Shown here one piece after another: positions 1 to 8,049 of a DNA stretch of 60,398 nucleotides (positions within the stretch are counted from its first letter, which is position 1; each line of letters begins with the position of its first letter). Below the pieces are notes generated by a model. The model ran no database searches. It saw only the letters and a list, made by a program, of their open reading frames with translations, and was not told the origin of the DNA. Position numbers and translations under genes: made by a program. The DNA is from Candidatus Woesearchaeota archaeon (GTDB lineage: Archaea > Nanobdellota > Nanobdellia > Woesearchaeales > JAGVZT01). The stretch lies in assembly GCA_018302335.1 (NCBI GenBank), contig JAGVZT010000002.1:1-60398 (forward strand), read 5' to 3'.

Positions 1-190
1 GCGTGCGGTACCGGTAGGGCTCCGGCGCGCACGCAGAGCTTCTGGATTTCGACGGCCTGCGGCGAAGGTCTCGCATCGCTCTCGGAAGGACGTCAGGATT
101 TACAAAAGCTTCACGCCTTGACCACCCTCAGCCTTATCTGTCACTCTCTCCTCTCGGAATAAAGTTTAAATATATGGAGTATTATCCCAT

Positions 191-469
191 ATGGTCCGTA
201 TCATCAAGGACGAGTCCCACGAGGTCGGCAGAGGTTGCAAGGCGTATCAGAGAATCATCGAAATCCCGCCGACCGATGGCTATCCGGAAGGCGTGAAGTA
301 TCGGCTTGTCCTGCTGGATGCTGACGGAAGGAAACTGGTATGTCTCGACAACCACGGAGGGCACGGTCACCACTTGCACATCCGGGAGAGGATGGAGCGG
401 TACGTGTTCAGGGGGATACGCCAGCTCCGAGAGGACTTCTGGCGCATCGCCCAGGAGGAGCTACGATGA
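191..469 (+). CDS. TumE-like toxin (DUF6516 family)
   Basis: Small 92-residue protein with a His cluster (NHGGHGHHLH) near residues 54-63 followed by a basic amphipathic C-terminus (ERMERYVFRGIRQL). This layout fits the TumE/DUF6516 toxin family, usually encoded next to a small winged-helix antitoxin. The following HTH gene starts inside its stop codon (ATGA overlap), as in a toxin-antitoxin pair. A TATA-like AT-rich stretch lies at about 160-175, so the transcript probably has a very short leader. The toxic activity is inferred from family and context. A decayed copy of the same pair lies at 2548-2846. Confidence 0.7.
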   Translation: MVRIIKDESHEVGRGCKAYQRIIEIPPTDGYPEGVKYRLVLLDADGRKLVCLDNHGGHGHHLHIRERMERYVFRGIRQLREDFWRIAQEELR

Positions 470-834
470 GAGTGACCATAAAGCCGACTGAGCAGTTCCT
501 ACAGGAGTTCGAAGACACCATGCAAGCGGTCATCGCGCGCCGCGCCGTCCCGCAGGAACCAGAGGTGTCCTTCGCGTCCATCGACGTCTTCCGGCAGTTC
601 TTCACCGAGAAGCGGCTGGAGATGCTCCACGTCATCCGGCACCGGAGGCCTGGGTCGGTGTACGCGCTCGCCAAGCTCCTGAAGAGGGACTTCAAGAGCG
701 TGCATGCGGACCTCAAGCGGCTCGCGCAGCTCGGCCTGGTGCGCGTGCGCAGGCAGAAAGCGAAGACCCCCAAGGGCTACCGCGCCGTGCCTGTCGTGGG
801 CTACGACCGCATCGTCCTCGAGATGGCGGTGTGA
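466..834 (+). CDS. Winged-helix antitoxin/regulator (TumA/HVO_A0114-like)
   Basis: 122-residue protein starting at the ATG that overlaps the toxin stop by four bases. A leading segment (about residues 1-45, containing SFASIDVFRQFF) precedes a winged helix-turn-helix (about 50-105: MLHVIRHRRPGSVYALAKLL, then SVHADLKRLAQLGLVRV). It resembles MarR/HVO_A0114-type DNA-binding domains found as antitoxins of TumE-like toxins. It probably binds the promoter near 160-190 and neutralises the upstream protein; both roles are inferred from operon structure. The first ~46 residues are clearly repeated in the broken copy at 2707-2846. Confidence 0.7.
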   Translation: MRVTIKPTEQFLQEFEDTMQAVIARRAVPQEPEVSFASIDVFRQFFTEKRLEMLHVIRHRRPGSVYALAKLLKRDFKSVHADLKRLAQLGLVRVRRQKAKTPKGYRAVPVVGYDRIVLEMAV

Positions 835-910
835 GATACCACATGATATCTCCTGAGATGGCTCGGACTGCCCTCTCAGCGATGATGCACATTCCGATTA
901 ATCATAATCA

Positions 911-1681
911 TCATTTTTGATGACGAAAATTGACTGCCCGCAGCAACTCCTGGCTCGTCTCCCCGAAAGGAGGCACGTTCCTAAGCAGGACTCGCATCTC
1001 CTTCTCCCAGAGTCTCTGCTTGCTCGCCACGGCTGCTGCGAACTGTGTCGGCGTGAATTTCTTTCCGTAGTACGCAAGTTTTGCATCAGCCTTCTCCTTG
1101 CTGAAGCTTGCATTTTTCCTGAGAAGGAACCAGGCGTCGTACACATCACGGGGTTTCTCCCGCGTCAGTATCGCCCGGACCTTCTCGGCGAGTACCTCAT
1201 CCAGGCCCATGCAGAGCGCCACATAGGGACGGAGGTCGGCGTAGAGCGGCACGATACGGCGCGCTGAGGGAGGAGCAAGCACCGATTCCCGCAGGCTCAC
1301 CTCTATGCGGATAGTCTGTAGGCTGCGCTCGGTCCCATCGTACAGCGGCCCTTTCGCTTTGACGATGGCGGCGAATGAATCTGCTTTCCTGTCCCCTTTG
1401 GAAAGGCTGGCCTCGGTGAACTGCTGGAAGTTGTGAACGGCGGACTCCACAAGTCCGGCCATCCGTTCATCCTTTCCCGAGAAGGTGAAGTCCATATCCT
1501 CAGAGAACCTGTCGAGTCCCCACGCTTTCTGCAGCGCGGTGCCGCCCTTGAAGACAAACTCACTGGCGGAGACGGCATACAGGGAGGAGAGAAAGGCGTG
1601 CTGCAGGTAGTCCTTCTCGGCCTGGTAGGCATTGAACCCGAGCGAGCGCCCGGTGGCTTCCAATTCCTTACGCGGGATCAT
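911..1681 (-). CDS. AbiEii-type nucleotidyltransferase toxin
   Basis: 256-residue nucleotidyltransferase of the AbiEii/AbiGii family. Visible motifs are KGGTAL (residues 45-50) followed by SEDMDF with the acidic pair D62/D64, and a later EVLAEKVRAIL...RDVYDAW block typical of the family. AbiEii proteins act as NTP-transferring toxins in type IV toxin-antitoxin and phage-defence systems. The start at 1681 was chosen because its ATG overlaps the TGA of the upstream AbiEi-like gene by four bases; a longer reading to 1711 exists but would overlap that gene by 34 bases. Confidence 0.85.
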   Translation of the reverse strand: MIPRKELEATGRSLGFNAYQAEKDYLQHAFLSSLYAVSASEFVFKGGTALQKAWGLDRFSEDMDFTFSGKDERMAGLVESAVHNFQQFTEASLSKGDRKADSFAAIVKAKGPLYDGTERSLQTIRIEVSLRESVLAPPSARRIVPLYADLRPYVALCMGLDEVLAEKVRAILTREKPRDVYDAWFLLRKNASFSKEKADAKLAYYGKKFTPTQFAAAVASKQRLWEKEMRVLLRNVPPFGETSQELLRAVNFRHQK

Positions 1682-2379
1682 TCCAGCACCTCGTTCACGA
1701 TGAGCATCCATTTCCGGTCTTTCTTTCCCTTTTTCCTCAAGAGAGGGCTTAGCAGGGCGTAGCGCGTCGGTCTGCCTTTCAGGGTCTCGCCCGGCTCACG
1801 TCCGGCCTTCTCCAGCAGGAATCCCAGCCTTCTCTTCACTATTGCCGAGGCGAACTGCTGCGCATAGTCGCAGAGTGCCGATGTCCGTAACGTTTCGTCC
1901 TTTAATGCGTGGAGAGCCTCAGACAGCGGCAGGTGTCCGGGAACGTGCAGCCCATCGATGATTGCCTTCTCAGGCTCCGCCACGATTGCATTGCCATATC
2001 GCCGGAAGCCGAAGAAGGCCTGCCGCTTGAGCTTGATAAACTCTATCCTCGTGTTCCCGAAAGAAACGGGGGTCTTTTGTCTCGCGCTTGCAACCTGGAT
2101 AGCAATGGGAATCTGCGTGCTAAGCCTGTGAAAGGAGAGAGCGGAGAGGAAGGAGACGTAGGAGGGGTAGGTGAGACGCGATGCTATTTCCATCTCATCT
2201 GCTCCTGGCAGGCAGTAGATGCCCTGCTGAACCCGGAGTATCTTGCCTTTTTTCGCGAGTCTGTACAGGAAGAGCTTCGTGTAGCCCGGCGGCTTCCCGA
2301 CTATCCTCGCGGCGTCGCCGCCGGAGAAGACGGTGATACCTGCCTTTTCAAGGGTCTCCCGGAACTGGTCGAGGTTCAT
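1678..2379 (-). CDS. AbiEi-type antitoxin / transcriptional regulator
   Basis: 233-residue protein. The N-terminal winged HTH (about residues 1-60: a GDAARIVGKP helix followed by FLYRLAKKGKI and VQQGIYCLPG) is characteristic of AbiEi antitoxins, and the C-terminal part resembles the AbiEi effector domain. It is translationally coupled to the AbiEii toxin gene. AbiEi proteins autorepress by binding inverted repeats upstream of their own gene; a perfect 7-bp inverted repeat at 2409-2428 directly behind the TATA-like sequence (about 2400-2407) fits that. The start ATG lies about 24 nt after the TATA, so the mRNA is probably leaderless. Confidence 0.8.
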   Translation of the reverse strand: MNLDQFRETLEKAGITVFSGGDAARIVGKPPGYTKLFLYRLAKKGKILRVQQGIYCLPGADEMEIASRLTYPSYVSFLSALSFHRLSTQIPIAIQVASARQKTPVSFGNTRIEFIKLKRQAFFGFRRYGNAIVAEPEKAIIDGLHVPGHLPLSEALHALKDETLRTSALCDYAQQFASAIVKRRLGFLLEKAGREPGETLKGRPTRYALLSPLLRKKGKKDRKWMLIVNEVLE

Positions 2380-2408
2380 ATGCCCGGATTATACTTTTGT
2401 ATTTATTA

Positions 2409-2428
2409 AGTTATCTATAATGATAACT
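2409..2428. promoter_or_regulatory. Palindromic operator of the AbiE-type pair
   Basis: Perfect inverted repeat AGTTATC-TATAAT-GATAACT abutting the TATA-like element (about 2400-2407) of the leftward AbiEi/AbiEii genes. Position and symmetry fit an autorepression site for the AbiEi winged-helix protein. No second copy was found nearby. Confidence 0.55.
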
Positions 2429-2547
2429 ATTAGAATACAAACAATCTCTCGGGGTGGCTCCGGTGAAAGTCTCTCGCCCTCTCCCGACGTTAAACACAGA
2501 TTTCCGGTCAGCAGCCAGGCATTTCTTCGGTTGTCGAGGAAAAACCG

Positions 2548-2703
2548 ATGACGTCCGCCCCAAAGGGTTTTGCCCCTCCGGGGAAACTCCTCGCCTGCGG
2601 GCACGGCCATCATCTGCACAGCGGAAAGACTGTCCGGCGCTACGCCTTACGTGGAGTCAAGCGTCTGCTCGCCGACTTCTGGAATCCCGTGGCTATACGA
2701 TGA
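2548..2703 (+). pseudogene. Truncated TumE-like toxin relic
   Basis: A 51-codon open frame whose second half matches the intact toxin at 191-469: it reads GKLLACGHGHHLH then RRYALRGVKRLLADFW, against GRKLVCLDNHGGHGHHLH and RYVFRGIRQLREDFW. The first ~35 residues of the family are absent, so it looks like a 5'-truncated remnant. Its stop codon overlaps an ATG in the same CGATGAG context as in the intact pair, which supports common origin. Confidence 0.7.
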
Positions 2704-2846
2704 GAAATCAAGCCAACGGAGCAGTTCAACCGGGAGATTGAGGAGACCTTCAAGGCGATCGAGGAAGGCCGTGCTGTCCCCCAGAGGCCAGATATCTCCT
2801 TTGCATCGCTCGACGTCTTCCGGCAGCTCTTCACCGAGAAGCGCAT
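2700..2846 (+). pseudogene. Frameshifted, truncated antitoxin relic
   Basis: From 2707 the + strand reads IKPTEQFNREIEETFKAI, then EEGRAVPQRPDISFASLDVF and RQLFTEKR, closely matching residues 5-50 of the intact antitoxin at 466-834. The ATG at 2700 is out of frame with this segment, indicating an indel just after the start. Homology ends at 2846, so the DNA-binding half is gone. Confidence 0.75.
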
Positions 2847-2944
2847 ACATCTTCAGTTCCACCTTCCCCCTCAGGGTAACCGGAATGGCGGGGCTGTACC
2901 TTGGCTCTCCGGCGGCGTTTAATTCCGCCATGTACCTGAAGCGC

Positions 2945-3160
2945 AGACTCATCCCCCAACAACATGACCCTCCCGTCCGGGACCAGCGCAAGGAACGGAG
3001 TTGCGGTCGGGTACGCTCTCCTTGCCCGTACGAGCACCTTCCCAGCGCTCTTGCCGTGCGCCACCAGCTTCTTCTTGCAGATGACGACCCATTCCCCCCT
3101 TTAGGGGCTCTTGTCCATGACGTTATAGTACTCATAATCCTCGTCAACATGCTTGGTCAT
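2945..3160 (-). pseudogene. DUF5678-like gene relic with in-frame stop
   Basis: Reading leftward from an ATG at 3160, the frame runs 19 codons (ending NVMDKSP), meets TAA at 3103-3101, then continues in the same frame with RGEWVVICKKKLVAHGKSAG and a LALVPDGRVMLL tail. The W-V-x-I-x(3-5)-V-V/A-x-G-K-x(n)-V-P pattern resembles small DUF5678 proteins. A single nonsense change is the simplest explanation. The family assignment is tentative. Confidence 0.5.
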
Positions 3161-3198
3161 GCTCCCACCTACAGAACCTCAGGGTAAATGGAAATTTC

Positions 3199-3226
3199 AT
3201 CCTTTCCCGCGGTTTCCCGAAAGGAT
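3199..3226. terminator. Inverted repeat downstream of pilin-like gene
   Basis: ATCCTTTC (3199-3206) and GAAAGGAT (3219-3226) form an 8-bp stem just past the stop (3235) of the leftward pilin-like gene. It may act as a terminator or RNA stabiliser. There is no clear T-run on the leftward strand. Confidence 0.3.
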
Positions 3227-3234
3227 TTCGGACC

Positions 3235-3657
3235 CTATCCCACGCGGACGCGCAGGAATCCCTCTTCGCCGAACGCGATGCCGGTCCGCTGGTCGGTGTA
3301 GGAGTACTGCACCTCCAGCTGCCGGACGCCAGGCGACAGGCCCGTGCATGGCGCGGTCACGATGGCGCGCTCCCGCAGCGGGAACGGGGAGAAGACGCAG
3401 GACGCTCCTTCGCCGGAGGCCTCCATCGACGCGATGCTCGCCGGGAAGCCCAGCGCGTTCTCGATGTCGAGGGAGAGCGTCGAGGGGGTTGTCACGGCTT
3501 CCCGGCACCGCAGACCGGGAAGGTGACACCGTTCTGGCAGGAGCACCGCGAGCCCTGACGGGTTCACCAGGCGCAGCACGGAACCGAGTACAATAATGGC
3601 GGCCAGTGCGACAATCACGGCCACCTGGGTCTCGAGCGCGACTTGGGCGCGGGGCAC
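3235..3657 (-). CDS. Type IV pilin-like surface protein
   Basis: 140-residue protein from a GTG start. The N-terminus VPRAQVALETQVAVIVALAA is a short positive head with a processing-like R-A-Q-V site followed by one ~20-residue hydrophobic helix, as in archaeal class III/pilin-like precursors; the rest is a predicted extracellular beta-rich domain with four Cys. GTG 3657 was chosen because a TATA-like TTAATAAG lies about 25 nt upstream, giving a leaderless transcript, and because this start places the hydrophobic helix at the N-terminus. Similar N-termini occur at 40978 and 59427. Confidence 0.55.
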   Translation of the reverse strand: MPRAQVALETQVAVIVALAAIIVLGSVLRLVNPSGLAVLLPERCHLPGLRCREAVTTPSTLSLDIENALGFPASIASMEASGEGASCVFSPFPLRERAIVTAPCTGLSPGVRQLEVQYSYTDQRTGIAFGEEGFLRVRVG

Positions 3658-3720
3658 GACCCTTCCGGAATGAGCCGGCTTATTAACATTGCGGGCCACT
3701 TCCAGGAGAACGCACCGAGT

Positions 3721-3790
3721 GCCGGCCGCACTGCTAGGCATATCCGAGATGACGGCGAGACCACGTGGAGCGCGTCCGGTCTTCCGGTCA
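3721..3790 (+). repeat. Dispersed CGGCCG-ended repeat, copy 1
   Basis: Matches the family: GCCGGCCGCACTGCTAGGCA start, central ATCCGAGATGACGGCGAGAC. The right end is degenerate (CCGGTCTTCCGGTCA). It lies between divergent genes. Confidence 0.65.
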
Positions 3791-3837
3791 CAAGCTACCT
3801 GCGCAGCCGCTCTGCCCACATACTTTTTTAGAATTAA

Positions 3838-3851
3838 CTACCAAAAGGTAG
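3838..3851. promoter_or_regulatory. Inverted repeat upstream of TATA (CTACC-AAAA-GGTAG)
   Basis: A 5-bp perfect inverted repeat with a 4-nt spacer immediately 5' of the AT-rich TATA region (3852-3866) of the gene starting at 3887. The placement suits a regulator site at the BRE/TATA. Confidence 0.4.
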
Positions 3852-3886
3852 AAAAATATAAATATATCTCTGCTTCCTCTGCACGC

Positions 3887-4861
3887 ATGCCGCACGACGA
3901 GCTCTTCCGGGCACTGTCCCTCTATGAAAGCGGAAGGGATATCGCATCCGGGAGAGTCCGCAACGCGGGCATCATCGCTGCTCTCTTGAGTGTCCCCGAG
4001 CTCTCCGAACTCCCCAGGGACGAAGGAGGACGCTGGCGTGAGGCAGCCGCATCCTTTCTTGAGCGCAACGTGCGTGCCGCAGCGAAGGACTATCCTGCGG
4101 CCTTCCGAGAGGGGCTGGAGCGCTACCTGGCTGTGCAATCGGAGCCGGAGCGGGAGATTGTCTCCCTCGGACCGAGGATGTTCGACGTCGGGACAGAGCG
4201 GGAAGTCGAGCGCCTGCTCGCCCTGCCTGGGTATCAGCCTGAAGTCATCGTGCAGCTCTCGGACGAGGGAACGTCCGCAGAACTCGGCCTGCTCCGGGTG
4301 CTGGAGCGCAAGGACGGAGAGGCCGAGGAGTATCTCGTTCGGGGCGAAGAGAGCTACAACGCTCCAGCGATAGCCCACTGCGCGCCCTGGCGGAGGAGGA
4401 TTGTCCTCAATATGGACGGCCTGCAAGCCCAGAGGGCCAGGGTGCAGGACGCGGCGAAGAGCTGCAATCCGCTCTTCCGCAGGTCGCTGGAAGAGGACGA
4501 CCACTCCCTTGGCACGACCACGGACGAAGTCCGGAAGCACGAGTATGAGCACCTCGCGAACGCGCAGCGGACGCTGGTCCTTCCCGGAGGGCATGCGCGG
4601 TTCCTCTCCGCCGAAGGGGAGTGGCGTGTCGTAGATGAGGCAGTCGCCGAGCTGATCAATCTCATGGGCAGGCAGGTCGCGCTGGCCTCGGCCAAGCTGA
4701 CCGCGGCGGCGCTGGGCGAGCACGAGTACGGCTTTCCCCACCACGCCGCCTTCAGGATGCTGCACACGCTCCTTGCGGAGCGCATCGGCCCGCTCGAGGA
4801 GCGGCCCCTGGACGATATCCGAGGCGCTGCGGCAGATGTCTATCGAAAGCTCGTCCGGTGA
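3887..4861 (+). CDS. Putative gluzincin-like metalloprotease (HEYEH)
   Basis: 324-residue soluble protein without signal peptide or membrane helices. I do not recognise the family as a whole. Residues 218-222 are HEYEH, a zinc-binding HExxH, and an acidic residue at about 251 (VVDEAVAEL) lies 29 residues downstream, the spacing used by gluzincin peptidases for the third ligand. The start at 3887 was chosen because a TATA-like stretch (3852-3866) lies about 28 nt upstream; the open frame extends further but runs through the promoter and repeat copy 1. The enzymatic role is inferred from motif alone. Confidence 0.5.
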   Translation: MPHDELFRALSLYESGRDIASGRVRNAGIIAALLSVPELSELPRDEGGRWREAAASFLERNVRAAAKDYPAAFREGLERYLAVQSEPEREIVSLGPRMFDVGTEREVERLLALPGYQPEVIVQLSDEGTSAELGLLRVLERKDGEAEEYLVRGEESYNAPAIAHCAPWRRRIVLNMDGLQAQRARVQDAAKSCNPLFRRSLEEDDHSLGTTTDEVRKHEYEHLANAQRTLVLPGGHARFLSAEGEWRVVDEAVAELINLMGRQVALASAKLTAAALGEHEYGFPHHAAFRMLHTLLAERIGPLEERPLDDIRGAAADVYRKLVR

Positions 4862-4938
4862 GTCGGGGAGCACCGAGCGATGCGCAGGAGAACCTGCCGC
4901 AGAGACCCTCGATAGTCCCCGATAAGCCCCTTCCGCGC

Positions 4939-5175
4939 TCAGCCGGGCGGCCTGCCGTCGCTGTAGCACTCGCCCCGGACGCAGGTGCAGTCGAAGGCGC
5001 GGATATTGACGCAGGGGTCGCGATAGCTCTCCGCCCACCGCGCGTTCGCGCAGCCGGCTCCGCAGGTGTGCACGCAGTCCTCGTCACCCTGGCAAGCGTA
5101 GCGCTCATCGACCGCCTGCCTCGCCGGCGCGCAGGCGAACAGGAGTAGCAGCAAGACGAGGACAAGCCTACGCAT
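4939..5175 (-). CDS. Small Cys-rich lipoprotein
   Basis: 78-residue protein with an N-terminal lipoprotein signal: [15 protein letters not shown], Cys15 in a lipobox-like LLFAC. The mature part has eight further Cys ([15 protein letters not shown]... [11 protein letters not shown]...C), implying a disulfide-stabilised extracytoplasmic domain. ATG 5175 overlaps the stop of the PrpD-family gene by eight bases, so the two are probably co-transcribed. Function unknown. Confidence 0.65.
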   Translation of the reverse strand: MRRLVLVLLLLLFACAPARQAVDERYACQGDEDCVHTCGAGCANARWAESYRDPCVNIRAFDCTCVRGECYSDGRPPG

Positions 5176-6661
5176 CGAGCAGGCCACGCTTCCCCTTCGC
5201 GAGCTTCTTCACCTCGACGTTCAGCGCGAGCAGCTCCCTCGGGGTGAGCTTCGAGAGCCGCTGCGCAGCCTCGAAGAAGCGGTCCTGCTCCGCTGCAGAG
5301 ACAATGCCCTCCGCAAGGGTGCGGAATTTCCGGATGTAGTCCTTCCTGCCGAACGGCCTCGCGCCGTTGGGGTGCGCGTTCGCGACCAGCAGCTCATCGC
5401 TCACCACCCTTCCGTCAGACAATGTGATGTCCACCCGCGCCCCGAAAGCCTTCTTCGCCGGGTCGGGGTCGAGATAGCGCTTTGACCACTCCGGGTCCTC
5501 GACCGTGCGAATCTTCTTCCACAGCTCGACCGTGTCCCTGCGGGAGGCACGCTCCTGGAGGTAGCTCTTCACATGGTGCCACGCGCCGTCTTGCAGGGCA
5601 ACGGCGAAGATGTACATCACGCTGTGGTCCAGGGTCTCGCGGGACGCAGAGGGATCGTACTTCTGCGGGTCGTTCGCCCCGCTGCCTATCACGTTGTGGG
5701 TGTGCGCGCTGGTATGGATGACAATCTCCTTCACCGCAGCGAGGTCCGTAATCTGTCTGCGCATCCCAAACGCGAGGTCGATGAGAGCCTGCGCCTGGTA
5801 TTCGGCAGAGTGCTCCTTGGTGTAGGAGTCGAGGATGGCCCGGCGCGGCTCCCCTCGCTTCGGAAGCAGGACATCATACTCCTCCCCACCGAGCATCCAC
5901 GCAATGACGCCGTCCTCGCCCTCGTAGATGGGCGACGGCGAGGTCTCCCCGCGCATCGCCCTGTCCACCGCCTCGATGGCCATCTTGCCGGAGAAGGCCG
6001 GAGCGCAGGCCTTCCAGGTGGATATCTGCCCCTTGCGCGACTGCCGCGTCTGGAACGAGACATGCACCGCCTGCTGCACAGCCTGGTAAGTCGTCTCCAC
6101 GGGCAGACCGAGGGAGCAGCCGATGCCAGCGGCCTGGGCGGGACAGAGGTGGCCGATGTGGTCCTTCTTGTACTGGTGGAGGGAGATGGCCCGGCAGAGG
6201 TCTATCTGCACCTCGTACGCGGTAAGGATGCCGTGCAGCAGGTCCTCTCCCGAGCGCCTGGCCTGCTGCGACGCCGCGAGCACCGCGGGGATGTTGTCTC
6301 CCGGATGAGAATACTCTCTCGCGAGGAAGGTGTCGTGGAAATCCAGCTCCCGGACCGCGGTGCCGTTCGCCCAGGCTGCCCATTCCGCGGAGAAGCGCTT
6401 CCCGCTCGGCAGGCCGAAAATAGCAGCGCCCCCCTTCCGCGGAAAAGCGAGGGCCTGGCTGCGCGCGCTCACCACCGGGGCACGATTCAGCGAGGCAACA
6501 GCGACCGAAGCATTGTCGATAAGCCTGTTGATGACCATGTCCGCTGCAGCCCGGTTGACCCTCGGCCGCTCCGTGGCGAGCTCCGCGAGCTTCCAGGCGA
6601 GCTGCTCCTCGCGGGGAAGGCGCTCGCTCTCCTTGAACACGCGAACGTAATGGGACTCCAT
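5168..6661 (-). CDS. MmgE/PrpD family protein
   Basis: 497-residue homologue of the MmgE/PrpD family (2-methylcitrate dehydratase and relatives). Family-like features include the [17 protein letters not shown] region, a [19 protein letters not shown] helix with a HIG segment, and [20 protein letters not shown]. Enzymes of this family dehydrate 2-methylcitrate or related tricarboxylates; substrate cannot be settled from sequence, and no methylcitrate synthase or lyase lies nearby. Start 6661 is about 25 nt after a TATA-like TTTATAT on this strand (6685-6692); a longer frame to 7027 is antisense to the antiporter gene. Confidence 0.8.
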   Translation of the reverse strand: MESHYVRVFKESERLPREEQLAWKLAELATERPRVNRAAADMVINRLIDNASVAVASLNRAPVVSARSQALAFPRKGGAAIFGLPSGKRFSAEWAAWANGTAVRELDFHDTFLAREYSHPGDNIPAVLAASQQARRSGEDLLHGILTAYEVQIDLCRAISLHQYKKDHIGHLCPAQAAGIGCSLGLPVETTYQAVQQAVHVSFQTRQSRKGQISTWKACAPAFSGKMAIEAVDRAMRGETSPSPIYEGEDGVIAWMLGGEEYDVLLPKRGEPRRAILDSYTKEHSAEYQAQALIDLAFGMRRQITDLAAVKEIVIHTSAHTHNVIGSGANDPQKYDPSASRETLDHSVMYIFAVALQDGAWHHVKSYLQERASRRDTVELWKKIRTVEDPEWSKRYLDPDPAKKAFGARVDITLSDGRVVSDELLVANAHPNGARPFGRKDYIRKFRTLAEGIVSAAEQDRFFEAAQRLSKLTPRELLALNVEVKKLAKGKRGLLDA

Positions 6662-6684
6662 GGCGCCTTTCGCGCAGTGGAGGG

Positions 6685-6715
6685 ATATAAACGTTGCGCG
6701 GGAAACGTTTAATAA
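6685..6715. promoter_or_regulatory. Divergent promoter pair (prpD-like / antiporter)
   Basis: Two TATA-like elements in one 31-bp stretch: TTTATAT on the minus strand (6685-6692) for the leftward gene and TTTAATAA on the plus strand (about 6708-6715) for the antiporter GTG at 6738. Both lie about 25 nt from their starts. Confidence 0.5.
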
Positions 6716-6737
6716 GCCCCGTTGCGCGGGAGGACGC

Positions 6738-8024
6738 GTGGATGCGAACACCGCGCTGCTCGGCATCGGGGCCATCATCACCTTCGGCTTCTTCGCCGAA
6801 TTCGTGTTCAAGAAGACGGGAATCCCGGATGTGCTGCTCCTCGTCCTGCTCGGTTTCCTCATCGGCCCCGGCGGGATGGGGCTGGCGGACCCCGCGCAGC
6901 TCGCAGCCGTCTCTCCCCTCTTCACCACCTTCGCGCTGCTCTGCCTCGTCTTCGACGGAGCGCTGAGCATCGACCTCTTCTCGCTGTCCTCCGGCCTGAT
7001 GCCGGGGACCGTGCTGTCGTTCTTCAACTACGCGGCATCCGTCGCTGCGGTGACGCTGGTGCTGCTGCTGTTCGACTTCCCCTTCATCATCGCGCTGCTC
7101 ATCGGCTGCCTGGTGAGCGACACCTCGGAGGCCTTCGCGCTGCCCATTCTCCAGAAGCTGAAGCCGAGGGGCATCGTGTTCACCATCATCGCCCTGGAGA
7201 CCGCGCTCACCGACGTCTTCGTCATCGTCTTCGGGGTCACGGTCATCGAGCTCATCAAGGTCGCGACCTTCAGCTTCCAGGGCATCGTGAACCAGATCAT
7301 GTCACTGTTCGCGGTCGCTGCGTTCGTGGGCATCATCGGGGCGGCGCTGTGGATTGTGCTGGACAGGAAGCTGTTCAAGGAGAACAAGAGCTATATGGCG
7401 GCCATCGCCTTCCTCATCCTCCTCCACGTGCTCACGGAGTTCGCCGGGGGCAACGGCCCGCTCGCGGCGCTGTTCTTCGGGCTGGTGCTGAAGAACGCGA
7501 GGACGCTGACGTCCATCGTGCGCGGCATCGGCAGCCAGAACCTGGCCGAGCGCTCCCGCGCGATGGAAGGCGACCTCGGGGTCAGCGTGCTCACCAAGGA
7601 CGAGCAGCAGTTCTTTGATGAGATCTCGTTCTTCCTGAAGACCTTCTTCTTTGTCTACGTCGGGATGTTCCTGAACCTGGGTAGCACCAGGCCGATGCTC
7701 ATCGGCGGCGCCATCGCGCTGGCCATCGTCCTCTCGCGGCAGGCCAGCAGGCTGCTCACGAGGAAGATGTTCCGGGAGGACCAGGACCTCATCGCGTCCT
7801 TCTTCGCCCGCGGGCTGGCAGCGGCCGCTGTCGTGCAGATCGCCTGGAACGAGGGGGTGCTTCCCGATGCGACGATGCTCGAGAGCGTGTACTTCGCCAT
7901 CGTCTGCACCGTGCTGCTGAGTTCCATCGCCCTGTTCGTGCACAAGCTCCGGTTCCAGGTCCTGCCTGTTCCCCACACGCCGGTCGCGGCACGCGCCGGT
8001 GAGCCAGGGCCGCGCAAGGCTTAA
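6738..8024 (+). CDS. Cation/proton antiporter (CPA superfamily)
   Basis: 428-residue polytopic membrane protein with about 12 hydrophobic helices. The early [18 protein letters not shown] segment and the [18 protein letters not shown] segment match the Na+/H+ exchanger fold, and a later [17 protein letters not shown] fits the second half of the transport core. It probably exchanges Na+ or K+ for protons across the cytoplasmic membrane. GTG 6738 was chosen from the TATA-like TTTAATAA about 25 nt upstream. No C-terminal TrkA regulatory domain is present. Confidence 0.85.
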   Translation: MDANTALLGIGAIITFGFFAEFVFKKTGIPDVLLLVLLGFLIGPGGMGLADPAQLAAVSPLFTTFALLCLVFDGALSIDLFSLSSGLMPGTVLSFFNYAASVAAVTLVLLLFDFPFIIALLIGCLVSDTSEAFALPILQKLKPRGIVFTIIALETALTDVFVIVFGVTVIELIKVATFSFQGIVNQIMSLFAVAAFVGIIGAALWIVLDRKLFKENKSYMAAIAFLILLHVLTEFAGGNGPLAALFFGLVLKNARTLTSIVRGIGSQNLAERSRAMEGDLGVSVLTKDEQQFFDEISFFLKTFFFVYVGMFLNLGSTRPMLIGGAIALAIVLSRQASRLLTRKMFREDQDLIASFFARGLAAAAVVQIAWNEGVLPDATMLESVYFAIVCTVLLSSIALFVHKLRFQVLPVPHTPVAARAGEPGPRKA

Positions 8025-8049
8025 ATAGGATGAGACCCGGAGACGCGGG

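Noticed and set aside
1-180. End of a gene entering from the left edge
   Set aside because: No frame shows coding character or a credible stop context; the segment appears to be intergenic with the promoter of the 191 gene at its right end.
2570-3187. A 205-codon plus-strand frame across the relic region
   Set aside because: It is out of frame with the toxin and antitoxin remnants, and its sequence is Ser/Arg/Pro-rich with no conserved pattern.
3788-5038. A 416-codon minus-strand frame opposite the HEYEH gene
   Set aside because: The plus-strand gene has a TATA-linked start and an HExxH motif; the minus frame has no recognisable features and runs into the repeat and promoter.
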